Below, piece after piece: positions 43,912-53,164 of a stretch of 64,000 nucleotides of DNA; within the stretch, counting starts at the first letter, position 1, and each line of letters opens with the position of its first letter. The DNA is taken from the NCBI RefSeq assembly GCF_050574275.1, contig NZ_CP192260.1, positions 2,790,001 to 2,854,000 on the forward strand. Direction: 5' to 3'. The notes below the pieces were generated by a model. That model searched no databases and was not told the DNA's origin. It saw only the letters and a program-made list of their open reading frames with translations. The DNA is from Virgibacillus_F flavescens (GTDB lineage Bacteria; Bacillota; Bacilli; Bacillales; Amphibacillaceae). Both the position numbers and the translations under genes were made by a program.

Positions 43912-45031
43912 GTACCTCACCCTCGCTACAGTTATACATATTCATTAATTGTGAAATCCCTTCGCTAAGAGCGTATCCATTTTTTTCGAACGCACGGGAA
44001 ATTTTAGTAGCGTCTTTTTCTTTCTTGTTAGCTAATACAAGTATGTGCTGCACCCAAACTTCCGGACCGTCGCTTAACTTAAGTTTCGTAAATATGCCAA
44101 TGCCTAAATCCGCTTCTGGTTGAATAGATTCGGAAACAATACACGGCAATCCGCTTGCTTGTGCTTCTAGTAATACAAGTCCCAGTCCTTCATATTTAGA
44201 CGGAAACACGAAAACATCCATGCTATGCATCATTGTTGATATATCTTCTCTAATTCCAGCAAACAGAATATTTTCCCACAATCCTGCTGCTTTGGCTTTT
44301 CTTTCAATATCTATTCTTTGGTCGCCATCACCGACTAACAGCAATTTAATAGTAGCGTCTTTTCTTAATGCCTTTTCCAATACTTCCATTAAAAAAACAT
44401 GATTTTTTGATTCGATAAATCTACCAATATGACCGATCACTAAACTACTCCCAAAACCGTTTTCCACTTTAAATGCAGCAACGTTCTTCTTCGGCTCCTT
44501 TAAATAAACCTGATAGTCAATTACATTCGCAAAAAAAGAATACTTAGATGTATTTACTCCTTTTTCACCAAATAAGTACTTTCCCGCTTGGTAGCTGCAT
44601 GCTAATAAATGGGTAGAGAAAGTGTTAATCAAATTTCGCATTGAGTGGATATAGACTTTTCTCATGTAACTATCACTTTTATCTGACGTCGTATGAGCAT
44701 GTGAAACTCTTATCTTAACTCCGGCTAATAATGCGGCAAGATTAGCGATTCCACAGTGAAATAATGTATGACAATGTACAGCTTCGTATGGACCGTAATG
44801 CTTAATTGCATCATAGATTTCCTTAATTGATCGTGTATTAGCTAACTTAATTACTCTTCCACCTAATTTAATTATCTCCTCGTCATAGTGGGCTTCCTGA
44901 TCACTGTAGGAAATAAAATCAAATTGAATATGCTTACGTTCAATATTCCGGTAGATATTCATCAGCATCGTTTCTGTTCCTGCTCTGTTCATCGCTCCGA
45001 CAACGTGAAGAATTCGCTTAGGTTCCACCAA
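43883..45031 (-). CDS. GT4-family glycosyltransferase (EpsF-like)
   Basis: A 382-residue protein: RILHVVGAMNRAGTETMLM, HCHTLFHCGIANL, GHIGRFIESKNHVFLMEVL and SKYEGLGLVLLEAQASGLP. It strongly resembles EpsF and the protein at 50916, so the cluster holds two EpsF-type enzymes. It follows the sinR-like gene by 18 bp and overlaps the next GT gene. Confidence 0.9.
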   Translation of the reverse strand: MVEPKRILHVVGAMNRAGTETMLMNIYRNIERKHIQFDFISYSDQEAHYDEEIIKLGGRVIKLANTRSIKEIYDAIKHYGPYEAVHCHTLFHCGIANLAALLAGVKIRVSHAHTTSDKSDSYMRKVYIHSMRNLINTFSTHLLACSYQAGKYLFGEKGVNTSKYSFFANVIDYQVYLKEPKKNVAAFKVENGFGSSLVIGHIGRFIESKNHVFLMEVLEKALRKDATIKLLLVGDGDQRIDIERKAKAAGLWENILFAGIREDISTMMHSMDVFVFPSKYEGLGLVLLEAQASGLPCIVSESIQPEADLGIGIFTKLKLSDGPEVWVQHILVLANKKEKDATKISRAFEKNGYALSEGISQLMNMYNCSEGEVHEKSVNRLF

Positions 45032-45049
45032 TCACTCCTCCTGCAGCAG

Positions 45050-45397
45050 TCATCTCTTTTTATCTTCCAACCGTTTATTCTGCCATTTAGCAAATTCGAT
45101 AACTGATTTAAATTCCTTCAAGTGCTCTGACTCTACACCTGATTCCTGTAACTCTTTAACAAAATCCAGCCATTCACTTTCTGGCAGTTTGTTATGTTTG
45201 GAGTCAGGTTCCAGTAAAGTCCAAATATCTACATCTAAGACAGCAGCTAACTTCTCTATAATGTGAATCGATGGATTCTTGTTCCGACTGCGTTCGATAT
45301 TACTTAAATATGATTTAGATATCTTGGCACGTGTGGCAAGTTCTGATAATGTGAGTCCTTTTTGCTTTCTCAATCCCTTTATATTATCTCCTATCAT
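45050..45397 (-). CDS. sinR: SinR-like biofilm repressor encoded inside the eps operon
   Basis: A 115-residue protein with an HTH domain (MIGDNIKGLRKQKGLTLSEL, recognition region SKSYLSNIERSRNKNPS) and a C-terminal SinR/SinI-type dimerisation domain (SEWLDFVKELQESGV ... EFKSVIEFAKWQNKR). B. subtilis SinR represses eps and tapA through GTTCTYT boxes and is antagonised by SinI. Here the gene lies 3 nt after epsN in the operon rather than in a sinIR pair, and no SinI-like peptide is seen nearby. It is the obvious candidate to bind the palindromes at 28915, 35943, 57814 and 58678. It could also be a SlrR-like paralogue of a chromosomal SinR elsewhere. Confidence 0.88.
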   Translation of the reverse strand: MIGDNIKGLRKQKGLTLSELATRAKISKSYLSNIERSRNKNPSIHIIEKLAAVLDVDIWTLLEPDSKHNKLPESEWLDFVKELQESGVESEHLKEFKSVIEFAKWQNKRLEDKKR

Positions 45398-45400
45398 TAT

Positions 45401-46591
45401 CTATACCTCATGTTTTCTTAATGTATATAATTTCACTTTACTTTGAGCATTGTTGACGATGTCCATGAAGCACTGAATTACCCAATCCTGTTGTTGAGCT
45501 GTTAGGTTTGATCCGGATGGGAGACATAAACCTGAGTGAAATATATTTTCAGCTACAAAATCATTCTCATCGTGTGGATAATAAGCTGCATCGCGAAAAA
45601 CGGGTTGCATATGGAGCGGTTTCCAAACATGACGAGCTTCAATGTTTGCTGCATTTAAACCTTTTACCAGCTGTTTTACTGAAACGCCTAATTCTTTCTC
45701 TTTTATTGTTAAAGCTGTCAGCCAGCGATTGGAGAATGTCCTATCAAGTTCCGACATAAACGCAACTCCTGGCAGGTTGTTTAGTGCCTGGTAATAACGT
45801 GTAAATATCTTTCTGCGAGCCTCTACTCGATCTTCCAGTACCTCTAGTTGAGCTCTTCCAACCCCTGCTAATATATTACTCATTCTGTAATTAAATCCTG
45901 TAACACTATGCTGATAATGAGCTGCTTTGTCGCGAGCTTGTGTAGCTAAAAACCTTGCTCGTTCCATTGCTTTTGTATCATCTGATACAAGCATCCCGCC
46001 ACCTGATGTGGTAATAATTTTGTTTCCATTAAAGGAATAAATCCCATACATACCATACGACCCGCTAGCCTTGTTTTTATAAGTCGAACCTAATGATTCT
46101 GCAGCGTCTTCAATAATCGGCACGTTATAGTAATTGCAGATTAATTCGAGTTCATCCATTCGTGCACTCTGTCCATAAAGATGTACAACAATTACTGCCT
46201 TTGGAAGTTTACCTTTAAAAGCTGCTTCCTTTAATGCTTGCCTAAGCGCTTGTGGTGACATGTTCCACGTATCAGGTTCTGAATCAATAAATACTGGCTC
46301 TGCCCCTTGATACACAATTGGGTTCGCACTAGCTACAAAGGTAAGTGTGGAACAAAAAACGATGTCTCCTCTTTTAATTCCTAATAAAGAAAGAGCCAAG
46401 TGAATTGCTGCGGTCCCAGAACTTACGGCAACAGCTTCCTTGACTCCTACGTATCGTGCTATTTCTTTTTCAAAAGCGTCAACATTCGGTCCAAGTGGCG
46501 CGATCCAATTTTTACGAAAAGCTTCTTCAATGTAATGCAGCTCCCTCCCACTCATATGTGGAGGAGAAAGATAAATTCTCGGATTGGTCAT
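45401..46591 (-). CDS. epsN: DegT/DnrJ/EryC1 aminotransferase (EpsN-like)
   Basis: A 396-residue PLP enzyme: VAVSSGTAAIHLALSLLG, PIIEDAAESLGSTYK and the PLP-lysine segment SFNGNKIITTSGGG. In B. subtilis, EpsN aminates the 4-keto sugar made by EpsC to give UDP-4-amino sugar for N,N'-diacetylbacillosamine. ATG 46591 (MTNPRIYLSPP) has GAGATGG upstream. It is followed by sinR-like and preceded by epsM, the usual epsL-M-N order. Confidence 0.92.
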   Translation of the reverse strand: MTNPRIYLSPPHMSGRELHYIEEAFRKNWIAPLGPNVDAFEKEIARYVGVKEAVAVSSGTAAIHLALSLLGIKRGDIVFCSTLTFVASANPIVYQGAEPVFIDSEPDTWNMSPQALRQALKEAAFKGKLPKAVIVVHLYGQSARMDELELICNYYNVPIIEDAAESLGSTYKNKASGSYGMYGIYSFNGNKIITTSGGGMLVSDDTKAMERARFLATQARDKAAHYQHSVTGFNYRMSNILAGVGRAQLEVLEDRVEARRKIFTRYYQALNNLPGVAFMSELDRTFSNRWLTALTIKEKELGVSVKQLVKGLNAANIEARHVWKPLHMQPVFRDAAYYPHDENDFVAENIFHSGLCLPSGSNLTAQQQDWVIQCFMDIVNNAQSKVKLYTLRKHEV

Positions 46592-46618
46592 TATATCACC
46601 ATCTCTTCTCATAATTTT

Positions 46619-47248
46619 TCACTTAATCAAAATGCGTTCGATAATTCTAGTCGGACACCCCACGGCTTTACTGTATGCAGGTATATGTTCAATTACGGTT
46701 GAGCCAGCACCAATAATGGACCAGCTGCCGAGATGTTTGCCTGGAATAATCGTGGAAGAGGCTCCAACATGTACGCCTTCGCCTGTAGTCACATTTCCTG
46801 TTAATGTTGCATTCGGTGAAATATGGCTAAAGTCACCAATGGTATTATCATGTTCAATAATTGAAGCGGTATTTATAATACAATGTGTCCCAACAGCTGC
46901 TTGGGCGTTTATCACAACATGTGGCATCACCACCGTGCCGTAACCAATTTGTGCTGAGGTGCTGATTACTGCTGTCGGATGAATAATCGTCGCGTACATC
47001 TCTGGGATTATATTTATCCTTCTTACGATTCTCTTTCTAATTGCATTTGAACCAATCGCAATCACAATCTTTGTATCTTTTTTTAGAAGCTTTGGTAAAA
47101 ATGATATCTGTGCATAAATAATTCCATTCCTTCTGATACCATGCTCATATTTATCATCCAATATTGCACTAATCGAGCTTCCACACGAAATAATCATTTC
47201 CTGGATAACCCTGCTGTGGCCACCGTCGCCGATAATTATGACCTGCAT
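46619..47248 (-). CDS. epsM: Sugar O/N-acetyltransferase (EpsM/PglD-like)
   Basis: A 209-residue protein. An N-terminal Rossmann-like part (VIIGDGGHSRVIQEMI) is followed by a left-handed beta-helix of hexapeptide repeats (IGYGTVVMPHVVINAQAAVG and onward) containing the catalytic His in EHDNTIGDF. It acetylates the amino group of the UDP-4-amino sugar using acetyl-CoA. It follows epsL by one base. Confidence 0.92.
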   Translation of the reverse strand: MQVIIIGDGGHSRVIQEMIISCGSSISAILDDKYEHGIRRNGIIYAQISFLPKLLKKDTKIVIAIGSNAIRKRIVRRINIIPEMYATIIHPTAVISTSAQIGYGTVVMPHVVINAQAAVGTHCIINTASIIEHDNTIGDFSHISPNATLTGNVTTGEGVHVGASSTIIPGKHLGSWSIIGAGSTVIEHIPAYSKAVGCPTRIIERILIK

Positions 47249-47249
47249 C

Positions 47250-47840
47250 CTACAGTACTTCTTTCGTTCCGGTAAACTTTTTCATCGTAGTGGAGTTCTG
47301 TTGATTAATCCCTTCTCTTTTTAATACTTTTAGAAGTGTGACGAATAAAATTTTGCAATCTAACATGAACGATTGATTGCTGACATACCATGTATCTAAT
47401 TCGAATTTTTCTTCCCATTGAATAGAGTTTCTGCCATTTATCTGTGCCCAGCCTGTAATACCAGGCTTAACCGTGTGTCTTAACTTCTGGTTTTTCGTGT
47501 AAAGGGATAAGTATTCCATTAATAATGGACGCGGACCAACAAGTGACATGTCACCTTTGAGCACGTTAATAAGCTGTGGAAGTTCGTCCAGGCTGTATTT
47601 TCTAAGAAACTTTCCTAGTTCAGTTAGCCGATGATAATCAGCCACTGCAATGACTCGAGCGTTGTCCATCGTGCGAAATTTATATAACCAAAACGGTTTT
47701 CCGCCTAGTCCTGGTCTTTCCTGTTTAAATAGAATAGGAGCATCCATTTTGGCTCTGATCATCAGTGCAAGGAATAGCATAACTGGCATGAACAGGATAA
47801 GGAGAATCACCGAAATTAATACATCTACTGTTCGTTTCAT
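47250..47840 (-). CDS. epsL: Phosphoglycosyl transferase (EpsL/PglC-like)
   Basis: A 196-residue monotopic priming enzyme: one N-terminal hydrophobic segment (VLISVILLILFMPVMLFLAL), KQERPGLGGKPFWLYKFRTM with the catalytic region, and LSLVGPRPL-type MSLVGPRPLL. It transfers a phospho-sugar to undecaprenyl phosphate and so starts each EPS repeat unit at the cytoplasmic membrane face. It follows galE closely. Confidence 0.92.
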   Translation of the reverse strand: MKRTVDVLISVILLILFMPVMLFLALMIRAKMDAPILFKQERPGLGGKPFWLYKFRTMDNARVIAVADYHRLTELGKFLRKYSLDELPQLINVLKGDMSLVGPRPLLMEYLSLYTKNQKLRHTVKPGITGWAQINGRNSIQWEEKFELDTWYVSNQSFMLDCKILFVTLLKVLKREGINQQNSTTMKKFTGTKEVL

Positions 47841-47856
47841 TAGAGTCTCTCCTCGT

Positions 47857-48939
47857 TTATTCTGACATTAAAAAACCCGCTGCATAATTCTGCACCGGAA
47901 TTTCTCGTTGATTATATTTTTCTGGTATTGCTTCATATCCATTCGGATTAGATTGCTGCCAGCGCCATGTATCGCTGCACATACGCTCAATACCCCTTTC
48001 TGCTTGCCAGTTCAATTCAATCTTTGCTTTTGTTGGATCAGCGTAACAGGTAGCTGCATCCCCACGGCGTCTATCGTTGATAATGTATGGTATTTCAACA
48101 CCAGATGCATCCTTAAATGCTTGAATAACTTCAAAAACGCTATATCCTATGCCAGTTCCGAGGTTATAAGCGTCTATTCCAGGTTTGGTCATTATTTTCT
48201 CTACTGCTTTTACGTGTCCAATCGCTAAATCCACAATATGAATGTAATCCCGAATACCAGTCCCATCAATGGTTGGATAATCATTACCAAAAACCTTCAG
48301 TTCAGGAAGCTTGCCTATGGCTACCTGTGAAATATAAGGGAGCAGATTATTCGGAATACCATTTGGATCCTCGCCAATACGTCCACTTTCATGTGCGCCA
48401 ATTGGGTTAAAGTATCTTAATAATGCAATATTCCAGGCTGGATCAGATGCTTGAAGGTCACGCAAAATATCTTCAATTACTAGTTTCGTGCGCCCGTATG
48501 GATTTACTGCACTTAGAATTGTGTCTTCTTTAATAGGTACCTTATCAGTAGTACCATAGACTGTGGCCGATGAGCTGAATACAAGGTTTGTAACGTTGTA
48601 CCTCTTCATCGTATTAAGCAGATTAATCGTTCCCACAACGTTTGTTTGATAGTAGTTTAATGGATGCAATACAGATTCACCAACTGCTTTTAACCCTGCC
48701 AGGTGAATAACTGCTTCAAACTTATTTTTCTCGAAAACTTCATCGATCCGGTCTTTATCGAGTAGATCAGCATGAAAAATGGTGAAAGTTTTGCCGGTGA
48801 TTTCAGTTACTCTTCTTAACGATTCAGTTTTACTGTTAGAAAAGTTATCAAGAACAACAATTTCATATCCGGCATTTAGAAGCACCACACACGTATGACT
48901 TCCAATATATCCTGCTCCACCAGTTACAAGAATGGTCAT
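47857..48939 (-). CDS. galE: UDP-glucose 4-epimerase
   Basis: A 360-residue extended SDR: VTGGAGYIGSHTCVVLL NAD-binding loop, SSSATVYG, and the YxxxK catalytic pair in NPYGRTKLVIED. It interconverts UDP-glucose and UDP-galactose (or the GlcNAc forms), supplying precursors for EPS. It is not part of the B. subtilis eps operon, so this locus has brought its own sugar-nucleotide supply together with galU. Confidence 0.93.
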   Translation of the reverse strand: MTILVTGGAGYIGSHTCVVLLNAGYEIVVLDNFSNSKTESLRRVTEITGKTFTIFHADLLDKDRIDEVFEKNKFEAVIHLAGLKAVGESVLHPLNYYQTNVVGTINLLNTMKRYNVTNLVFSSSATVYGTTDKVPIKEDTILSAVNPYGRTKLVIEDILRDLQASDPAWNIALLRYFNPIGAHESGRIGEDPNGIPNNLLPYISQVAIGKLPELKVFGNDYPTIDGTGIRDYIHIVDLAIGHVKAVEKIMTKPGIDAYNLGTGIGYSVFEVIQAFKDASGVEIPYIINDRRRGDAATCYADPTKAKIELNWQAERGIERMCSDTWRWQQSNPNGYEAIPEKYNQREIPVQNYAAGFLMSE

Positions 48940-48951
48940 ATTTTTCCTCCT

Positions 48952-50031
48952 CTACCATTTTAAATAATCACTCTCGTACAAAATATTGAGATTCAGCACA
49001 TTTTCATAATAGAAGTAAACAAAATAGCAAGTTAATATACCATAATAAATGAGTTTCTCATCCTTTTGCCTGAATACTTTTACGATCCATGAAATAAGGA
49101 TTAACTGATACAAGTTAAAGTAGATCGAAAATCTGGCAAATATCCAATTTTGTGTAGAAATCATCATAAACACAAATCCAAGTACTGCCATGTTTACTAT
49201 ATAATCACTGTTCGGAAATATTCTTCTCAACTTTTCTCGTCCCAAATATGCAATTAGGAGTGGAACTAAATCGACTGCCACTCGTAAACTGTTTGCACCA
49301 CCTTCTGCAAAGTTTTGATAATGTCCGTATTGTGTATCTTCAATAGCACTGAATAATAAGGAAGAAAACTTTTCAAAACCTATTACAATCAGCACCGCAA
49401 AGATTAATAGTGCTAAGGTTGGCTTTGACCAGGCTTTAAATCTAACAATAAAATATAACGGCAGAAGAATTAGTGCACTTTGATGAAAAAGAGAAGCAGC
49501 TAGGATCACAAGGAAATATTTCACCCAACTGCCATCAATTAAATATTTAGTTGCTGCGAATGCTATGGCTGCGGCTAGAACCTGCCTTATGCCATTCATG
49601 GAAACGAGAAACAACCCACCTGTTATATAGACATACAGACTTAACTCAATCATTCTTGAATACTTGTATAGGACGACAAATATAATACCATTCGTAATTA
49701 ATGCTGTTGTAAAAATCAGGATTTGGGGATCTGTAGATATATAATTTTTTAATAGCATTTGAAGCGTGCCAAATCCTTGGTCTTTCTGAGACATTACCAA
49801 TTCCCATGTGAAGTCATTTAACTCATATGAGTATTTATAAAAAAAAGTATCGCCAATATTTGACCGCAGTCCTGAAACTGCAAGAATCGAACCAAATGCA
49901 CAAATTATTAATAATTTGTTTGGTTTTAATGGAACAGGTGAATAAGTGCTAGCCTCAACTGATGCTGCAAAGTATCTTGCAAAAAACGCGCTTATAAAAA
50001 CGATAGCAAGGTTAATCCAAAGTAATATCAT
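48952..50031 (-). CDS. epsG: EpsG-like Wzy-type polysaccharide polymerase
   Basis: A 359-residue membrane protein with about ten hydrophobic segments. The start ILLWINLAIVFISAFFARYF and the GLRSNIGDTFFYKYSYE loop are typical of the EpsG family, as is QVLAAAIAFAATKYL. It polymerises flipped repeat units on the outer face of the membrane. It follows the GT2 gene with no gap. Confidence 0.9.
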   Translation of the reverse strand: MILLWINLAIVFISAFFARYFAASVEASTYSPVPLKPNKLLIICAFGSILAVSGLRSNIGDTFFYKYSYELNDFTWELVMSQKDQGFGTLQMLLKNYISTDPQILIFTTALITNGIIFVVLYKYSRMIELSLYVYITGGLFLVSMNGIRQVLAAAIAFAATKYLIDGSWVKYFLVILAASLFHQSALILLPLYFIVRFKAWSKPTLALLIFAVLIVIGFEKFSSLLFSAIEDTQYGHYQNFAEGGANSLRVAVDLVPLLIAYLGREKLRRIFPNSDYIVNMAVLGFVFMMISTQNWIFARFSIYFNLYQLILISWIVKVFRQKDEKLIYYGILTCYFVYFYYENVLNLNILYESDYLKW

Positions 50032-50919
50032 TTAAATCACCCGTGTTCTTGACCTAACATATATAAATAACAATATTCCAAAAGGTAACGCCAGAACCGT
50101 TAAGATTTTATTTGGAGCATCTGAAAGGAATGACTTATTTCGGCTGAATAAACTGCTTGATACATAATGAATAGCTTGTCTGAACTTAAATAACTGACTT
50201 GTGAATGGCAGATTCATAAGTTCTTTGCGATAGAATGCAAAGCCATTTGGGTTTCGTCGGTATTGGTAAAGCATGTTGTGGGTAGACCCATCTTGAAGAT
50301 ATTCGACTTTACAAATTACTTCATTCATTAGCAGCATTTCAAAATCTTTATCGAGCATGTAATATTTGTATGCTAATCCTACATATTTCTCGCTCGAGAA
50401 GACCGGATAAGGAAACTTCTTCGTTAATTCTGTTCGATAAACAAGCTTCTTGTCACCTTTTACCCCGTATTTATAATACAGCTTGAACAAAGTGGAACGC
50501 TTAAGGTTTTGGGGTAATTTCGTTCCAATTACTCTATCCGAAAGGTCAGCGTCAAGGCCAATTATTCCACTAACTTCTTCACTTCCGTACGCATTCCAAA
50601 ATGAAAGAATTTTTTCAACTGCGTCATCAGGCATAAAATCATCCGAATCAATACAAATATTCAATTCTGTATTTATTCGCTGATATGCAGTGTTATGCGC
50701 TCCATGCATGCCAGTATTTTTTTGCCAATGATAAATTATGTGGACCTCATTTTCTTTAATCCAGCTGCCAACTAATTCTTTTGTATTATCTGTTGAACCA
50801 TCGTCAATAATCAGCCAGACAAAGTCTTTGCTAGTCTGTCTTTTCAGGCTTTGGTAGCAGTTATTCAAGCAATATGCACGATTATATGTCGGAGTAAATA
50901 CAGTTAATTGCTTCATCAT
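50032..50919 (-). CDS. GT2-family glycosyltransferase
   Basis: A 295-residue GT-A enzyme: TVFTPTYNRAYCLNNCYQSL, LIIDDGSTDNTKELV, and ICIDSDDFMPDDA as metal site. A C-terminal hydrophobic segment (ILTVLALPFGILLFIYV) may anchor it to the membrane. Its operon position corresponds to EpsE or EpsH of B. subtilis; I see no clear evidence for the EpsE clutch function. It overlaps the epsF-like gene by 4 nt. Confidence 0.88.
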   Translation of the reverse strand: MMKQLTVFTPTYNRAYCLNNCYQSLKRQTSKDFVWLIIDDGSTDNTKELVGSWIKENEVHIIYHWQKNTGMHGAHNTAYQRINTELNICIDSDDFMPDDAVEKILSFWNAYGSEEVSGIIGLDADLSDRVIGTKLPQNLKRSTLFKLYYKYGVKGDKKLVYRTELTKKFPYPVFSSEKYVGLAYKYYMLDKDFEMLLMNEVICKVEYLQDGSTHNMLYQYRRNPNGFAFYRKELMNLPFTSQLFKFRQAIHYVSSSLFSRNKSFLSDAPNKILTVLALPFGILLFIYVRSRTRVI

Positions 50920-52028
50920 GAACTCCCGCTATAAGAAAGATAGGATTTTTGTATGAATTTAGCTGTTTGACGAATATCATAACCTTTTATAGATAGTGCT
51001 TCCGGATCTATTGTTCTGGAATGAATGGTTGCAGATTTTCGCATTAAAGTATTCGTCCAGCACATTTTATCTGTTAAAGATAAAAACTCAACAAGACCAA
51101 TACCCATATCCACTTCCTTCGTAACTGCTGACGATACAAGACAAGGCAGCCCTGCACCCTGAGCTTCTATTAGCGTTACTGGCAATCCTTCATGAATAGA
51201 AGGAAAAATAAAGATATCAAAAACCTGAAATAGATTTTCTATATCCTCACGTACGCCGAGTAACTTAACATCGTTTTCCAAATGTAATGCTTTTATTTTT
51301 TCCATTATGTTACTTTTTAATGGACCATCCCCAACTAACACTAATACTGCATTCGGGAGTTTCTTTTTCAAGTCAGAGAATAGTTCCAATAAATACATGT
51401 GATTTTTTTGCTTTGAAAACCTGCCAACATGCCCTAATACAAATGAATCTTTTTTCAAATCAAGTTGTTTTCTCATAATTCCGCTGATTGAGGATGTATA
51501 TCGAAAGTTGTCAGTCACAATTCCATTTTTTAAAATAGACGTTGTGTTCGCCTTTCCATACAACCATTTTGCTGCTGTAGAAGAACAGGCATACAAGTGT
51601 GTAGCATTAGGTTTTATATTGTTTCCTGCATGCCACTTATACAATCTTGAAGCAATCCCTCCCTCACTTCTCGTATTATGACTGTGCGCGATCCTTACCG
51701 GTATCTTTGCTTTTTTTGCAGCCCTTAGCACTAATCCACTCATTTTATCCATGTGTGCATGTACAATTTTATATGAGTTATTTATTATGAAAAAATTGTC
51801 CAGTTCTTTTAAATACCGCTTATGCCCAACTTCGGTAACATAGGGAATCCGATGAATTTTCCCACCCATTGCAATTATTTCTGCATCAAATACACCGGCT
51901 TTACATGTTAAAAAATCAAATTGGACCTTTGCACGATCTATATTGCGGTACAGATTCATGAGTAATGTTTCAGCACCACCTCGGTTCATATTCACGACAA
52001 CATGCAGAACTCTCATTGGATTGCCCAT
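50916..52028 (-). CDS. epsF: EpsF-like GT4 glycosyltransferase
   Basis: A 370-residue GT-B enzyme: VLHVVVNMNRGGAETLLMN, HAHMDKMSGLVLRAAKKAK, GHVGRFSKQKNHMYLLELF and SIHEGLPVTLIEAQGAGLP. Same family as the protein at 43883. It overlaps the epsD-like gene by 16 nt and the GT2 gene by 4 nt. Confidence 0.9.
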   Translation of the reverse strand: MGNPMRVLHVVVNMNRGGAETLLMNLYRNIDRAKVQFDFLTCKAGVFDAEIIAMGGKIHRIPYVTEVGHKRYLKELDNFFIINNSYKIVHAHMDKMSGLVLRAAKKAKIPVRIAHSHNTRSEGGIASRLYKWHAGNNIKPNATHLYACSSTAAKWLYGKANTTSILKNGIVTDNFRYTSSISGIMRKQLDLKKDSFVLGHVGRFSKQKNHMYLLELFSDLKKKLPNAVLVLVGDGPLKSNIMEKIKALHLENDVKLLGVREDIENLFQVFDIFIFPSIHEGLPVTLIEAQGAGLPCLVSSAVTKEVDMGIGLVEFLSLTDKMCWTNTLMRKSATIHSRTIDPEALSIKGYDIRQTAKFIQKSYLSYSGSS

Positions 52029-53164
52029 TCTCGCTCCTTCCTTTCCACCATATAGCTTTTGTATATACTGCTTTTTTCTGCTAATACTTTATTTGTGCTG
52101 TAAGTTGCTAAAATATAATTTCTGCCGTTTTCTCCGAAAGTTTTCATCATTTCTTTATCCTTTGACAGCTCAACCACTTTTTCTGAAAATAATTGGATGT
52201 TGTTCTGCGCGATTAAATAGCCATTTTCGTTTGGATGAACCAGCTCCCGATGACCTCTATTATCTAAGGCGACCACTGGTAATCCACACGACATTGCTTC
52301 CATAATATTAACTGGCAGCCCTTCACGAAAACTAGATGCGACTGCTATATCACTCATTGGAACCAACTGCTCAATGTCACTTCTGAATCCAAGAAAGTTG
52401 ACCATAGGGCTTACGCCTAACTCCTCAGCAAGTTTCCGAGATCTCTCGAGCAATACTCCTTCGCCTGCAAATAAAAGCTTCACATTTGGAACGGAGTTTT
52501 TAATAACTGCAAGCGATTCTATTAAAAACTTCTGATTTTTATTCTCGTTAAATTCAGCTGCATAGAATAATAAAAAGTCATCGGCTTTATAGCCAAATGA
52601 CTTTTTTAATTCCAATTTTTGTTTCGGTGATACTGGTATAAAACGGTTCGTATCAATCCCAACTCCATGAACGTGCTCGATATGTCTTGTATTTAAATGG
52701 GTAAGAGCTAACTTGTAGTCTTCTTCATTAATTGTAATTAAGCAATCCGTGTAGTGCGACATCCATTTTTCTATTGGATAGTAAAGCAGCCAATTAAGGG
52801 CTGGTGCTCCATCGCAAAAATGAAATCCATGTGCAGTGTAAATCACTTTTGTTCCAGAAATCCTGGCTTTTCGTGCAGCCATTCGTGCAACTATTCCTCC
52901 AATTGGTGTATGACAGTGAATAATTGTGTACTTATTTCGCTCAATTATTTTCTTCAATGCTTTATAGGCTTTAAAATTTGATTGGTTATACGGCGACCGT
53001 TCAATTGGAATCGTATACTTCTGATCGGTGTACAGTAATTCCATTTCTCCTGCCGCTGCAACATGGACCTCCCAACCCTGCTCCTTAAACCATTTCATAT
53101 ATGGCAGATGAAAAGCTTTGAAATGGTAATCTACAGTTGCACAAAATAGAATTTTCTTAGTCAT
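52013..53164 (-). CDS. epsD: EpsD-like GT4 glycosyltransferase
   Basis: A 383-residue enzyme: ILFCATVDYHFKAFHLPYMK, HCHTPIGGIVARMAARK, AAEFNENKNQKFLIESL and SFREGLPVNIMEAMSCGLP. ATG 53164 overlaps the galU stop codon (ATGACTAA); the frame opens upstream at 53203 inside galU without need. In B. subtilis EpsD acts early in repeat assembly after EpsL. Confidence 0.9.
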   Translation of the reverse strand: MTKKILFCATVDYHFKAFHLPYMKWFKEQGWEVHVAAAGEMELLYTDQKYTIPIERSPYNQSNFKAYKALKKIIERNKYTIIHCHTPIGGIVARMAARKARISGTKVIYTAHGFHFCDGAPALNWLLYYPIEKWMSHYTDCLITINEEDYKLALTHLNTRHIEHVHGVGIDTNRFIPVSPKQKLELKKSFGYKADDFLLFYAAEFNENKNQKFLIESLAVIKNSVPNVKLLFAGEGVLLERSRKLAEELGVSPMVNFLGFRSDIEQLVPMSDIAVASSFREGLPVNIMEAMSCGLPVVALDNRGHRELVHPNENGYLIAQNNIQLFSEKVVELSKDKEMMKTFGENGRNYILATYSTNKVLAEKSSIYKSYMVERKEREWAIQ

